A stretch of 16,035 nucleotides of DNA from an uncultured Planctomycetota bacterium (lineage in GTDB: Bacteria; Planctomycetota; Phycisphaerae; Sedimentisphaerales; Anaerobacaceae): assembly GCA_903927855.1 (NCBI GenBank), contig CAIYOL010000414.1, positions 1-16,035 on the forward strand. The letters run 5' to 3'. This document shows positions 6,428 to 13,451 of the stretch, piece by piece (position 1 is the first letter of the stretch; the number at the start of each line of letters is the position of its first letter). Position numbers and translations under genes: made by a program. The notes beneath the pieces are model-generated. The model saw only the letters and a program-made list of their open reading frames with translations. It searched no databases and was not told where the DNA came from.

Positions 6428-7951
6428 TCAGTAACTGGTAGTTGGCAGTTGCTGTTCGCTGCCTTCCTGCAGTTGGTTCTGCTCCAGTATCTTGTCCTTT
6501 CTCTGTAAAATGTAGCTGCCCTGTTCGGGGAATTCTCCCAGTATGTTTTCAGCATCGGTGCGTTCAAGGGTATATGTGCTTTCCTGCTTCAATAGCATTT
6601 TCGAAATCCGCCGCTGGTCGTCAAGATACACTTGTTGAGAAAAACCCCGGCCATCCAAAAATTTCATCCCGAATACATAGGCAGCTTCTTCCTGGGCAAC
6701 GTCAGCTCCGCTGCTTCGATTTTGCGAAGAAGGGGAAGGGCTCGCCTCGATTCTGGATACAAGCGCTGGTGTAATTTTACCATCAGCCCCGATTATATCC
6801 ACAAAGATTTCTTTCTGGTTGCTGTCAAGCATTTGGCTGAAGAGAAACTTACCCAGGACCTCCGGTATCGCCGCAGGGCCGATTTGATAATCTTTTTCTT
6901 TGGTCTGCAGGTCAGATTCCTTAACGGTCATAATCCCATCTTTATCCAAGACTATCTCAACACCACTTTTGCCGGCCGGGCCGCTGGTCTCGCTTTTCCA
7001 GACAAACTCATTAAAGTTGTTTCCGCTTTTAAAAAATGTTATCTGCTCCTGGTCGTGCCGCCCATGAATATAGTAAAAACTCCATGCCAGTATATTCAAT
7101 TGAGCTTCCGGTACCGGCTCGATAGCAGCATCGTTTTGCGGTCTTTCTGCAAAATGGGAACCCAGCATATCCATTGTAAATCCTATGGTGCGTCCTTTCG
7201 CATCCTTAATCAGAAAAAAGCTTTCTCGGTCCTGGTCCTGTTTGTTAGTAGTGGAGGTCAAAAAGCTGTCGAGCCCCTTACCTTTAATTCCTGCAACAAT
7301 TTTGCCGCCGGCCTCAAGCAGTTGGTTATCTGTGAATTTTAAACTCTCGGTGACGGATTTGAAAATATCTTCCGCCAACTTCGTATCACCCGTATCTTGA
7401 TACACTTCGATATCAAGCCGGCGGTTATTCGGTAACTGCGCGACGCCGAAAAATGTATCGAACGGTGTTTTTGATCCTTTTATATGTGCCCAATCAATAC
7501 TGAGAATGCTCTTATTTTGTGAGTCTTTTGCAAAAGAGGAGCCCGGCCTGCCTATCTCTATTTTGCCTGTTTTTACGATTTCTGCCCCGTCAACCGCAGA
7601 AGCCTTTTCGTTAAACAGCACCTCGGGAGTAGTCCTTGTAGCCGCCAGGAGGTATCGGCATGAAACAAGGGTGTTTACGCTGCCGGGGCTAGGGTCAAAA
7701 AAACTATCCAAAGTGAAGGTATTTTGCTCATATTTCCATTGTTTTCCGCCTAGCCAGCCGGCTCCTGTCGGCGTACAGACCGATAAACAGGCACAATTTA
7801 ATTCTATCGGTTCCGAGAGCACAATTGCAGACCTCCAGATGACTATAAAGCAGGCTATCAGCAAAACCGCAATAAAAAGGCCAAAAAACGCTATTTTATC
7901 CGCCCAACGACTTCTTGTTTCATAAGTTTCGTTCATAGATAGAGTAAGCAT
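6428..7951 (-). CDS. Membrane-anchored protein of unknown function
   Basis: I do not recognise a family. Counting from ATG 7951 gives 507 residues. A short charged N-terminus is followed by one hydrophobic segment (about 19-39) and then about 465 mostly polar residues. This suggests a single-pass protein with a large extracytoplasmic domain. Just after the membrane segment are clustered cysteines (Cys53, Cys55, Cys59) and then Cys98. The rest has few cysteines and ends in a Gln/Ser-rich tail. An in-frame TTG at 7975 and an ATG at 7936 are other possible starts. I favour 7951 because AGGCGG lies just upstream and because the TTG falls inside a motif repeated in the control region. It is the first gene of the leftward cluster and sits 12 nt before trxB, so it may be the reason the operon shares control with the PilZ gene. 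Confidence 0.75.
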   Translation of the reverse strand: MLTLSMNETYETRSRWADKIAFFGLFIAVLLIACFIVIWRSAIVLSEPIELNCACLSVCTPTGAGWLGGKQWKYEQNTFTLDSFFDPSPGSVNTLVSCRYLLAATRTTPEVLFNEKASAVDGAEIVKTGKIEIGRPGSSFAKDSQNKSILSIDWAHIKGSKTPFDTFFGVAQLPNNRRLDIEVYQDTGDTKLAEDIFKSVTESLKFTDNQLLEAGGKIVAGIKGKGLDSFLTSTTNKQDQDRESFFLIKDAKGRTIGFTMDMLGSHFAERPQNDAAIEPVPEAQLNILAWSFYYIHGRHDQEQITFFKSGNNFNEFVWKSETSGPAGKSGVEIVLDKDGIMTVKESDLQTKEKDYQIGPAAIPEVLGKFLFSQMLDSNQKEIFVDIIGADGKITPALVSRIEASPSPSSQNRSSGADVAQEEAAYVFGMKFLDGRGFSQQVYLDDQRRISKMLLKQESTYTLERTDAENILGEFPEQGSYILQRKDKILEQNQLQEGSEQQLPTTSY

Positions 7952-8222
7952 ATCCGCCTGAGGCTTATTTTGCAACTATGTACCGCCTATAGACAGACAA
8001 CTCCCAAAATAGGCAAATTTTGCCGGCAGGTTGCAAAATTTTGCTTAAAATCAAGCCTACTTATTGCCGATTTATAAGTGTATACCTTTTAGAAAGGGAG
8101 CCGACATCCAATATGGTTATTGGAATTCTAAGAAAGCCCCCGTTTAATGACAGGACCAATCCGCCAAAGGCGAGACCTCGCCCGATGGCGGAATTCCTAA
8201 AACCACTCGATAGGGAACTGAT
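7952..8222. promoter_or_regulatory. Divergent intergenic control region
   Basis: This 271-bp gap separates the leftward membrane-protein operon from the rightward PilZ gene, so both promoters must lie here. It is A+T-rich at 8000-8095 and holds two palindromes of the same sequence, plus an inverted copy of the 10-mer ATTTTGCAAC at 7967-7976 (GTTGCAAAAT at 8030-8039). The part next to the PilZ gene (8108-8191) can fold into hairpins. I could not assign convincing -35/-10 pairs on either strand. TTTATAAG (8071-8078) and TATACC (8081-8086) are the most -10-like strings toward the PilZ gene. Confidence 0.6.
8013..8044. promoter_or_regulatory. Paired palindromes, putative operator
   Basis: GCAAATTTTGC at 8013-8023 and the perfect 12-bp palindrome GCAAAATTTTGC at 8033-8044 have centres about 20 bp apart, close to two helical turns. 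A protein dimer on each would sit on the same DNA face. The location between divergent genes fits an operator. The binding protein is unknown, and A+T-rich DNA gives some such palindromes by chance. Confidence 0.5.
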
Positions 8223-9092
8223 ATGAACGAAGTCGCAACGCTAAGCAGAACTGGGCCGAGGGAGATTCTGCAAACTGTAATCGAGAAAAAAACGCCGGCC
8301 GTTTTGTCATACTTATCCAAGGGTAAATGGCACGTTGCGAAGGTGTCACTTATCAACCTTGGAGTTGACAGGCTGGATGTTCAGCTCCTGCCAAGGAAGA
8401 CAAACTCCATTTTGCAGAAACCTCACCAAATGCCAACCCCAAAATCGCCTTCGATAAACATCCAGGTCAATCAGCCGGTCGGCATATCGCTAAAGTATGA
8501 ATACGGCAAGTTTATTTTCGAGACAACTGTGGTGGCCCTCCAGCCCTCAACGGAACCAGCAGGCGGTGGAACGATATCACTTATGGTGCCGGAGCGGATT
8601 GAGATGGTCCAGAGAAGAAGCTATTTCCGTGTTGACGTGCCCGGTTCTTTGAAGGTAAATGTGATGTTGTGGCATCGCCGCTATACAGATGAGCCCGAAA
8701 CGCAGCAAACAGAAACCCAAACCTCAGACTCTCGCCGGATGCCGCAGGAACGCTATTGGCAGGGCAAGCTTACCGACATCTCTGCCGGCGGCGTGCAGGT
8801 TGTAGTTGACACCGCGCAAAAACCGGACTTTGAAAGAGGACAGTTCATCGGGCTGCGATTTACACCTATGCCCTACGAAACGCCGTTGATGTTCGATGCC
8901 CAGATTAGGAACGTCCTGCCGACTGCATGCGAGAAAAGTATATGTCTTGGCCTGCGGATTGTCGGTCTGGAAGCAAGTCCTGAAGGCCGGCAGGTTTTGC
9001 AGCGGCTCTGTAGTGTTGCGGAGTGCTATTATCAAATAAACCAATGCACCCTTAATGGGCAAGACTTCCAGATGACAGGTTCATCTAATTAG
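8223..9092 (+). CDS. PilZ domain protein (putative c-di-GMP receptor)
   Basis: The 289-residue protein has both parts of the c-di-GMP-binding signature of PilZ domains: RRxxxR with Arg131, Arg132 and Arg136 ('QRRSYFRVDVP'), and D/NxSxxG with Asp185, Ser187 and Gly190 ('LTDISAGG'). The roughly 120 residues before the PilZ domain look like a YcgR-type N-terminal beta-barrel module. An insertion rich in Gln/Thr/Glu lies between the two halves of the motif (about 150-178), longer than usual. No signal peptide or membrane segment is seen, so it is probably cytoplasmic. YcgR-like proteins modulate flagellar or surface behaviour; whether this one does is not shown by its neighbours. ATG 8223 overlaps the stop of a 37-codon upstream frame as ATGA. 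No closer Shine-Dalgarno than AGGGAA (8212-8217) is visible. Confidence 0.88.
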   Translation: MNEVATLSRTGPREILQTVIEKKTPAVLSYLSKGKWHVAKVSLINLGVDRLDVQLLPRKTNSILQKPHQMPTPKSPSINIQVNQPVGISLKYEYGKFIFETTVVALQPSTEPAGGGTISLMVPERIEMVQRRSYFRVDVPGSLKVNVMLWHRRYTDEPETQQTETQTSDSRRMPQERYWQGKLTDISAGGVQVVVDTAQKPDFERGQFIGLRFTPMPYETPLMFDAQIRNVLPTACEKSICLGLRIVGLEASPEGRQVLQRLCSVAECYYQINQCTLNGQDFQMTGSSN

Positions 9093-9146
9093 AAATTTGC
9101 ACTTCCCCGTTTGCTTACCCCTGATTGAGCTCGTAGCTAACGCCGG

Positions 9147-10121
9147 CTAATCAATGTCGTCCCCTTTAGGGGTTGGGTCTCGGTCGACGGTCATTGCAGC
9201 CGGCGGTTCGGCTGACAAGGCAAAATCGCTTTTCCTGCGGATTATGTTACAATAAAACCATTTCAGAAAGCCGCTTGCTGCAAAACCGCAGAAAATCAAT
9301 ACCAAAGCCACCTGCCTGCTCCAGATAATCAACCCGAGGAACAACAGCGCTCTGATAAAATGTGCGAAAGGTTTTTTGCCCTTTATATATTGATTTAGGA
9401 TATGCGGATATCGAATCCTGCTGACCATCAACACCGCCACACCCAAAACTAAAAGCGGCAGGGCGTAAATTATAGCGTCTTCGCAGACAACATAAACCCG
9501 GCCGCCTTCAGATGAGAGATCCAGCAGTGTTTCCTGATAGAATATTACTATGCTCACTACCACTCCTGCTGCCGCAGGAGTTGGCAGGCCTACAAAACTC
9601 ATGTGGGCAGATTCGTCCTCCTCGTTCTCCACGTTGAACCTGGCTAATCGAATGGCTGCGCAGCTTATATACGATGCTGCTGCCAGCCAGATGAAACGCT
9701 GCAGAAAATTCACAAGGGAAAGACTCTGCTCAGGGTCACTGCTTAATTTGTACTCAAGAACTTTGAGCATTAAAAATGCCGGTGCCACCCCGAAGCTGAT
9801 TATATCACAGAGACTGTCCAACTGCCCCCCGAAGCTGGATGTGTTCTTGCTCATTCGTGCCAGGCGCCCGTCCAGGACATCTGCAATCATCGCCAGCAGT
9901 ATCATATAACCGGCCATGGCAAAATATGGCAGCGTAATCCTGTGATAGGAAAAATGGCTGACCCCGGCGGCGCCCTTGCTCGCAAAAACAATGGCAGAAA
10001 AGCCGCATATGCCGTTTAGAATTGTTACCAGCGACGGCAGAATAGTGATATAATTCAATCTCTGCCTTCGCACCCGCCGAAGCAAACTTTCTTTGGCTGC
10101 CTGCGTTTTTAATCGGGTCAT
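9147..10121 (-). CDS. pssA: CDP-diacylglycerol-serine O-phosphatidyltransferase
   Basis: Integral membrane enzyme that makes phosphatidylserine from CDP-diacylglycerol and serine. The CDP-alcohol phosphotransferase signature D-x2-DG-x2-AR-x8-G-x3-D-x3-D is complete: Asp81, Asp84, Gly85, Ala88, Arg89, Gly98, Asp102 and Asp106 (324 residues from ATG 10121). Several hydrophobic segments follow the motif, and the last 30 or so residues are a polar tail. A longer frame from ATG 10184 exists. It would overlap psd by 64 nt and add 21 residues rich in Arg, Ser and Gln with no family likeness. ATG 10121 shares one base with the psd stop (TAATG), the usual coupled arrangement, and is preferred. Substrate PS goes directly to the psd product. 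Confidence 0.94.
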   Translation of the reverse strand: MTRLKTQAAKESLLRRVRRQRLNYITILPSLVTILNGICGFSAIVFASKGAAGVSHFSYHRITLPYFAMAGYMILLAMIADVLDGRLARMSKNTSSFGGQLDSLCDIISFGVAPAFLMLKVLEYKLSSDPEQSLSLVNFLQRFIWLAAASYISCAAIRLARFNVENEEDESAHMSFVGLPTPAAAGVVVSIVIFYQETLLDLSSEGGRVYVVCEDAIIYALPLLVLGVAVLMVSRIRYPHILNQYIKGKKPFAHFIRALLFLGLIIWSRQVALVLIFCGFAASGFLKWFYCNIIRRKSDFALSAEPPAAMTVDRDPTPKGDDID

Positions 10122-10804
10122 TATTCGTACCTCACAAGCGGCGTTATGCCGGCTCTGACTTTGTCGCCTGTCTGAACCAGACATTTTACATCTGCACGAG
10201 CAGGCACATACAGTTCCGTTCTGGAGCCGAATTTTATCATCCCGAATTTCTCACCGCCACTTAATTCTTGGCCTTCTTTTGTAGCACATACAATTCGCCG
10301 GGCAATTGCACCGCTGACTTGCCGCACAATCAGCTTGTCCCGAGGGCTGTCGGTCCTGATTATATAAAGGTTGTTTGACTCGTTAACCCGCCCGGACTCA
10401 GGACTCATAGCGTTTTTATACTGGCCCTTCTTATAGCTGATTCTCTCAACTTTAGCGTTACATGGTGCGCGATTAATGTGCACATTAAAAATGCTCAAAA
10501 ATATCCCGATTCTAATCGCGCGCTCGCCGATGTAGTCTCCCTCATTAACAATCTCGATATCAGTCACTTCCCCGTCAGCGGGTGAAAGCAGCAGATTCGC
10601 TTCTTTCGGACAAAGTCTGTCGGGGTCCCTGAAGAACGACAAAACCCATATCAGGGCAGCGCCCAGAACAGCTTCTATCGAGACGGTAGTCCAAGTACTC
10701 AGATATAAAATGCCCGCAACAAAATAAACAATCATCGCCGCCAGCACTATCGCAGGGAAAACAGCCACCTCCGGCAAACCGTACTTAGTCAGCGGAATTC
10801 TCAT
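10121..10804 (-). CDS. psd: Phosphatidylserine decarboxylase (short, PSD-A type)
   Basis: Converts phosphatidylserine to phosphatidylethanolamine with a pyruvoyl cofactor made by self-cleavage. The cleavage site is the Gly193-Ser194 bond in 'KFGSRTELYVP', so the alpha chain would be the last 34 residues and Ser194 would become the pyruvoyl group. At 227 residues it matches the short PSD-A branch, not the longer E. coli type with LGST. Two hydrophobic segments near the N-terminus (about 12-60) would anchor it in the membrane. 'SPADGEV' and 'NVHINRAP' are typical internal motifs, the latter with the conserved catalytic-site histidine. I use ATG 10804 (N-terminus 'MRIPLTKYG', as in homologues) over TTG 10810. 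It follows ilvN by 52 nt and ends on the pssA start. Confidence 0.94.
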   Translation of the reverse strand: MRIPLTKYGLPEVAVFPAIVLAAMIVYFVAGILYLSTWTTVSIEAVLGAALIWVLSFFRDPDRLCPKEANLLLSPADGEVTDIEIVNEGDYIGERAIRIGIFLSIFNVHINRAPCNAKVERISYKKGQYKNAMSPESGRVNESNNLYIIRTDSPRDKLIVRQVSGAIARRIVCATKEGQELSGGEKFGMIKFGSRTELYVPARADVKCLVQTGDKVRAGITPLVRYE

Positions 10805-10856
10805 ACGCAAACATCATAATCGCCGATTTCCCGACAATCAACAAAAAAGGCTGACT

Positions 10857-11351
10857 CTAAGATTTAACTTCCGACGGCCCCTGTCGAGGCATCGCGATTG
10901 TTCCGGTTCTGGCCACATTTTTGATGCCGTATGGTTTGCAGGCATCGATGAATGCTTCTATCTTGGTTTCAGGGCCGCTGACCTCCACCATTAGCTGCTT
11001 GACTCCGATGTCAACCACCCTGGCCTTGAACATTTCTATCAAAGATAAAATTTCCGGCCGTTTGTCCGGCGGGGCGGAAAGAGTTATAAGCATCAGGTCT
11101 CGCGCAACCACAGGCTGACCGACAAAATCCTGGACCTTAACAACAGGAACTATCTTGGCTAATTGTTTTCGAACCTGCTCTACGACCTTGTCGTCGCCGA
11201 CAACAACAATCGTCATTCGGCTCAGCTTCGGGTCCTCGGTTCGGCCGACGACAAGCGAATCAATATTGAACGCCCGCGCAGCGAACATCCCCGCAACGTG
11301 CGCCAAAACCCCCGGCTTATTCTCAACCAACGCGCTTATTATATGTTTCAT
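10857..11351 (-). CDS. ilvN: Acetolactate synthase small (regulatory) subunit
   Basis: Regulatory partner of IlvB. It activates the catalytic subunit and normally mediates valine feedback inhibition in branched-chain amino acid synthesis. The 164-residue length is standard for the long bacterial type. An N-terminal ACT domain (about 1-75) is recognised by 'ALVENKPGVLAHVAGMFAAR' and 'FNIDSLVVGRTED'. The C-terminal ALS small-subunit domain contains 'RDLMLITL', 'ARVVDIG' and 'EAFIDACKPYGI'. The N-terminal ACT domain is the valine-binding part in homologues, but I cannot tell sensitivity from sequence alone. The start ATG 11351 lies 21 nt after the ilvB stop, so the two are co-expressed. Confidence 0.96.
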   Translation of the reverse strand: MKHIISALVENKPGVLAHVAGMFAARAFNIDSLVVGRTEDPKLSRMTIVVVGDDKVVEQVRKQLAKIVPVVKVQDFVGQPVVARDLMLITLSAPPDKRPEILSLIEMFKARVVDIGVKQLMVEVSGPETKIEAFIDACKPYGIKNVARTGTIAMPRQGPSEVKS

Positions 11352-11372
11352 CGTTCTTACCTTTTCGTTTTC

Positions 11373-13103
11373 TTACGCCATACTTTCCAGTATATCAAGC
11401 CCGTCCATTTCATTTAGACTTTTGCCAGCCGGAACCATCGGCCAAACATTTTCTTCCTGCTCAACTCTGAAGTCAAAAACGCAGGGCCGCTTTTCCGCGA
11501 GCATCTGCTTGATGGCCTTCGGAACGTCTGCTTTTTTATCGATAGTCTCTCCGACTGCGCCAAGCGCTTTTGCAACGTCCTCGTAGTTGGGATTCTGCAG
11601 GCGGCTGCACGAATACCTCTTGCCGTAGAAAAGCTCCTGCCACTGACGCGGCAGACCCATATACCCGTTATTCAGTATGCAAACCTTGATAGGCAGCTTG
11701 TGCTCGACGGCCGTCGCCAGCTCAGTCATCGTCATATTAAAGCTGTGGTCGCCGTCAATATCAATAACAGTCGCGTCAGGCCTGGCTATCTGCGCACCTA
11801 TTGCCGCCGGCAAACCATAACCCATTGTGCCAAGCCCGCCGGAGCTTATGAACTGTCTCGGTCTGCCGAACTTGTAGAACTGGGCTGTCCACATCTGGTT
11901 TTGCCCGACACCGGTAGTTATGATTGCTTCGCCGTTAGTCTGACGGCACAACTCTTCGATAACATACTGCGGCTTAACAGTCGATGCGTTCCTGTCGTAG
12001 CTAAAGGGAAATTTTTTCTTCCACTCGGCTATTTTCTTAAACCATTCCGCTCTCTCGCGGTATTCGACTTCCTTGACTAGCTCAGTCATTATATATTTTG
12101 CGTCACCTACCACGGGAATATCCACATTAACGTTCTTCGATATGCTTGTCGGGTCAATATCAATGTGGATTATTTTTGCGTTCGGAGCAAAGGTCTTGAC
12201 TTTGCCGGTGACTCTGTCGTCAAAGCGCGCCCCTATGGCAATCAGCAGGTCGCACTCCTGAACGGCATAATTAGCGTAAGCCGAGCCGTGCATCCCCAGC
12301 ATATCCAGCGACTCAGGTCTGCTCTGTTCGAAACTGCCCAAACCTAAAAGTGTCATCGTCACCGGCAGATGCGCCTTTTGCGCCAACTTCCTTAATTCCT
12401 CGCTTGCGTTGGCGATTATCACTCCGCCGCCTACATAGAGCACCGGCTTTTCCGATTTGTTTATCGCCGCCGCTGCAGCAGATATCTGCCTCGCATGTCC
12501 CTTGGTCTGAATCCGATAGCCCGGCAGGTCCATCTCAACCGGCCCGTCTGCCTCGTACTTGGCAACCTGAATGTCAACCGGTATATCAACGAGCACCGGC
12601 CCAGGCCGGGACGTCGAAGCAATATAGAATGCCTCCTTAATTACCCGGGCAAGGTCTTTAATATCTTTAACAATGCTGTTGTATTTTGTAACGGGGCGCG
12701 TAATACCGGTGGTGTCGGCCTCTTGAAACGCATCATTGCCGATAAGCTCTGTGCGAACTTGCCCGGTAATGGCGACCACTGGAACAGAATCCATCAGCGC
12801 CGTGGCAAGACCGGTAGTCAAATTGCACGCACCCGGACCGCTGGTAGCAACAACAACGCCGACCTTCCCGCTGGCGCGGGCGTAACCATCAGCCATGTGA
12901 CAGCCGCCTTGCTCGTGACGTGGAACAATCACTCGAATCGGAGCATCGTATAACCTGTCGAATAAGGGCAATATCACCCCGCCGCAGTAGCCGAACATCG
13001 TATCGACGCCTAAATCGATAAGCGTATCGACGATTATTTGGGCGCCTGCCTTGAGGTTTGATTTGTCAGCCGAAACTGCTGAAGAACGAGACTTGGGACT
13101 CAT
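11373..13103 (-). CDS. ilvB: Acetolactate synthase large (catalytic) subunit
   Basis: ThDP- and FAD-dependent enzyme condensing two pyruvates (or pyruvate with 2-oxobutyrate) in valine, leucine and isoleucine synthesis. From ATG 13103 it has 576 residues. The catalytic glutamate is Glu64 in 'PRHEQGG'. The central FAD-binding region includes 'GMHGSAYAN' and 'GARFDDRVTG'. The ThDP/Mg motif begins 'GDHSFNM' and closes with Asn-Asn in 'ILNNGYMG', then 'RQWQ'. Two spots depart from the commonest sequence: 'GYCGG' where GYPGG is usual (Cys40), and 'GDHSF' where GDGSF is usual. I start at 13103 because AAAGG precedes it by 7 nt; ATG 13136 adds 11 basic residues coded by the end of the structured leader. 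A consensus promoter about 230 nt upstream drives it. Confidence 0.96.
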   Translation of the reverse strand: MSPKSRSSAVSADKSNLKAGAQIIVDTLIDLGVDTMFGYCGGVILPLFDRLYDAPIRVIVPRHEQGGCHMADGYARASGKVGVVVATSGPGACNLTTGLATALMDSVPVVAITGQVRTELIGNDAFQEADTTGITRPVTKYNSIVKDIKDLARVIKEAFYIASTSRPGPVLVDIPVDIQVAKYEADGPVEMDLPGYRIQTKGHARQISAAAAAINKSEKPVLYVGGGVIIANASEELRKLAQKAHLPVTMTLLGLGSFEQSRPESLDMLGMHGSAYANYAVQECDLLIAIGARFDDRVTGKVKTFAPNAKIIHIDIDPTSISKNVNVDIPVVGDAKYIMTELVKEVEYRERAEWFKKIAEWKKKFPFSYDRNASTVKPQYVIEELCRQTNGEAIITTGVGQNQMWTAQFYKFGRPRQFISSGGLGTMGYGLPAAIGAQIARPDATVIDIDGDHSFNMTMTELATAVEHKLPIKVCILNNGYMGLPRQWQELFYGKRYSCSRLQNPNYEDVAKALGAVGETIDKKADVPKAIKQMLAEKRPCVFDFRVEQEENVWPMVPAGKSLNEMDGLDILESMA

Positions 13104-13330
13104 TTTTACACCTTTCCTGATAAACTTTATTGTCATTCCGGCCTGCCCTGCAAAATAGGGCCATCACAGCGTCGCTGGGCTGCCCCGGGAAACCTATCCC
13201 CCTGCTTTCTTGCGAAAGCAAGAAGGGGGACCGATAATCCCGAAGATTTAACGCCCTGCTGTAATTCCGTAACCACCCCACACAAGGGGTGTTTCAGGCT
13301 CGTATTTGCGTGGTTTTCACGCAAATACAG
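13104..13330 (-). ncRNA. Putative structured 5' leader RNA of ilvB
   Basis: If transcription starts about 7 nt after the -10 box, the RNA begins near 13328, at the first base of an 11-bp perfect stem. In plus coordinates the helices are: 13302-13312 with 13318-13328 (loop 5); 13274-13279 with 13286-13291 (6 bp, loop 6); 13207-13213 with 13218-13224 (7 bp, loop 4), extended by 13198-13202 with 13225-13229 across a 4-nt bulge; and 13145-13149 with 13157-13161 (5 bp, loop 7). A GCCCTGC direct repeat (13145, 13253) and a TGTMATTCCG direct repeat (13131, 13260) bracket the inner part. No T-box, leucine-type leader peptide or known riboswitch core is recognised. It may be a cis-regulator or a dispersed repeat placed in a leader. 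Confidence 0.5.
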
Positions 13331-13334
13331 CAGG

Positions 13335-13363
13335 ATTATACAATGCTAATCTCTGCTTGTCAA
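13335..13363 (-). promoter_or_regulatory. Consensus sigma-70-type promoter of ilvB operon
   Basis: Read leftward, the -35 is TTGACA (plus 13358-13363), the spacer is exactly 17 nt (13341-13357) and the -10 is TATAAT (13335-13340). All twelve consensus bases and the ideal spacing are present. Expected start is near 13328, giving a leader of about 225 nt before ilvB ATG 13103. A perfect match is rare in bacterial genomes and suggests strong transcription that is limited afterwards. Confidence 0.85.
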
Positions 13364-13451
13364 TTATTTTTCGGCCATTTACCCGTGATGGCTTACTTTT
13401 TTCAGAGTTTATGCCATGAGCAACAATGAACAAGCTGGCGAAATCATTTCA
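13364..13451. other. Spacer between xylanase stop and ilvB promoter
   Basis: Eighty-eight bases, A+T-rich. It contains GGCTTACTTTTTTC at 13390-13403, which recurs exactly at 14634-14647. I see no intrinsic terminator for the xylanase here: on the minus strand the only long homopolymer is A-rich, not a U-tract. No open frame of interest is present. Confidence 0.6.

Noticed and set aside
8113..8226. 37-codon frame before the PilZ gene as a protein gene
   Set aside because: Composition is Pro/Arg-rich and tracks the hairpin sequence, with no family likeness. Kept only as a possible coupled leader frame in the findings.
9093..9155. Terminator between the convergent PilZ and pssA genes
   Set aside because: Only a weak interrupted stem (ATTGA 9124-9128 with TCAAT 9151-9155; TAGC with GCTA inside) and no U-tract on either strand.
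10122..10184. Longer pssA from ATG 10184
   Set aside because: It would overlap psd by 64 nt and add an unconserved Arg/Ser/Gln-rich lead. ATG 10121 gives the typical TAATG junction.
10818..10828. AATCG-C-CGATT palindrome between ilvN and psd
   Set aside because: A single short palindrome without a partner site or promoter-like context; expected by chance.
13105..13133. Rightward promoter (TTTACA, 17 nt, TATTGT) for an antisense RNA over the ilvB leader
   Set aside because: Only a moderate match, lies in the ilvB ribosome site, and no terminator or target supports a rightward RNA. The GAAA loop on that strand is a curiosity only.
13104..13136. ilvB start at ATG 13136, 11 codons upstream
   Set aside because: The extra residues are basic and unlike the family, the ATG lies in the TGTCATTCCGG repeat end, and ATG 13103 has a well-placed AAAGG.
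13302..13328. 11-bp hairpin as a terminator of the xylanase
   Set aside because: No U-tract follows on either strand, and it sits exactly at the predicted start of the ilvB transcript.
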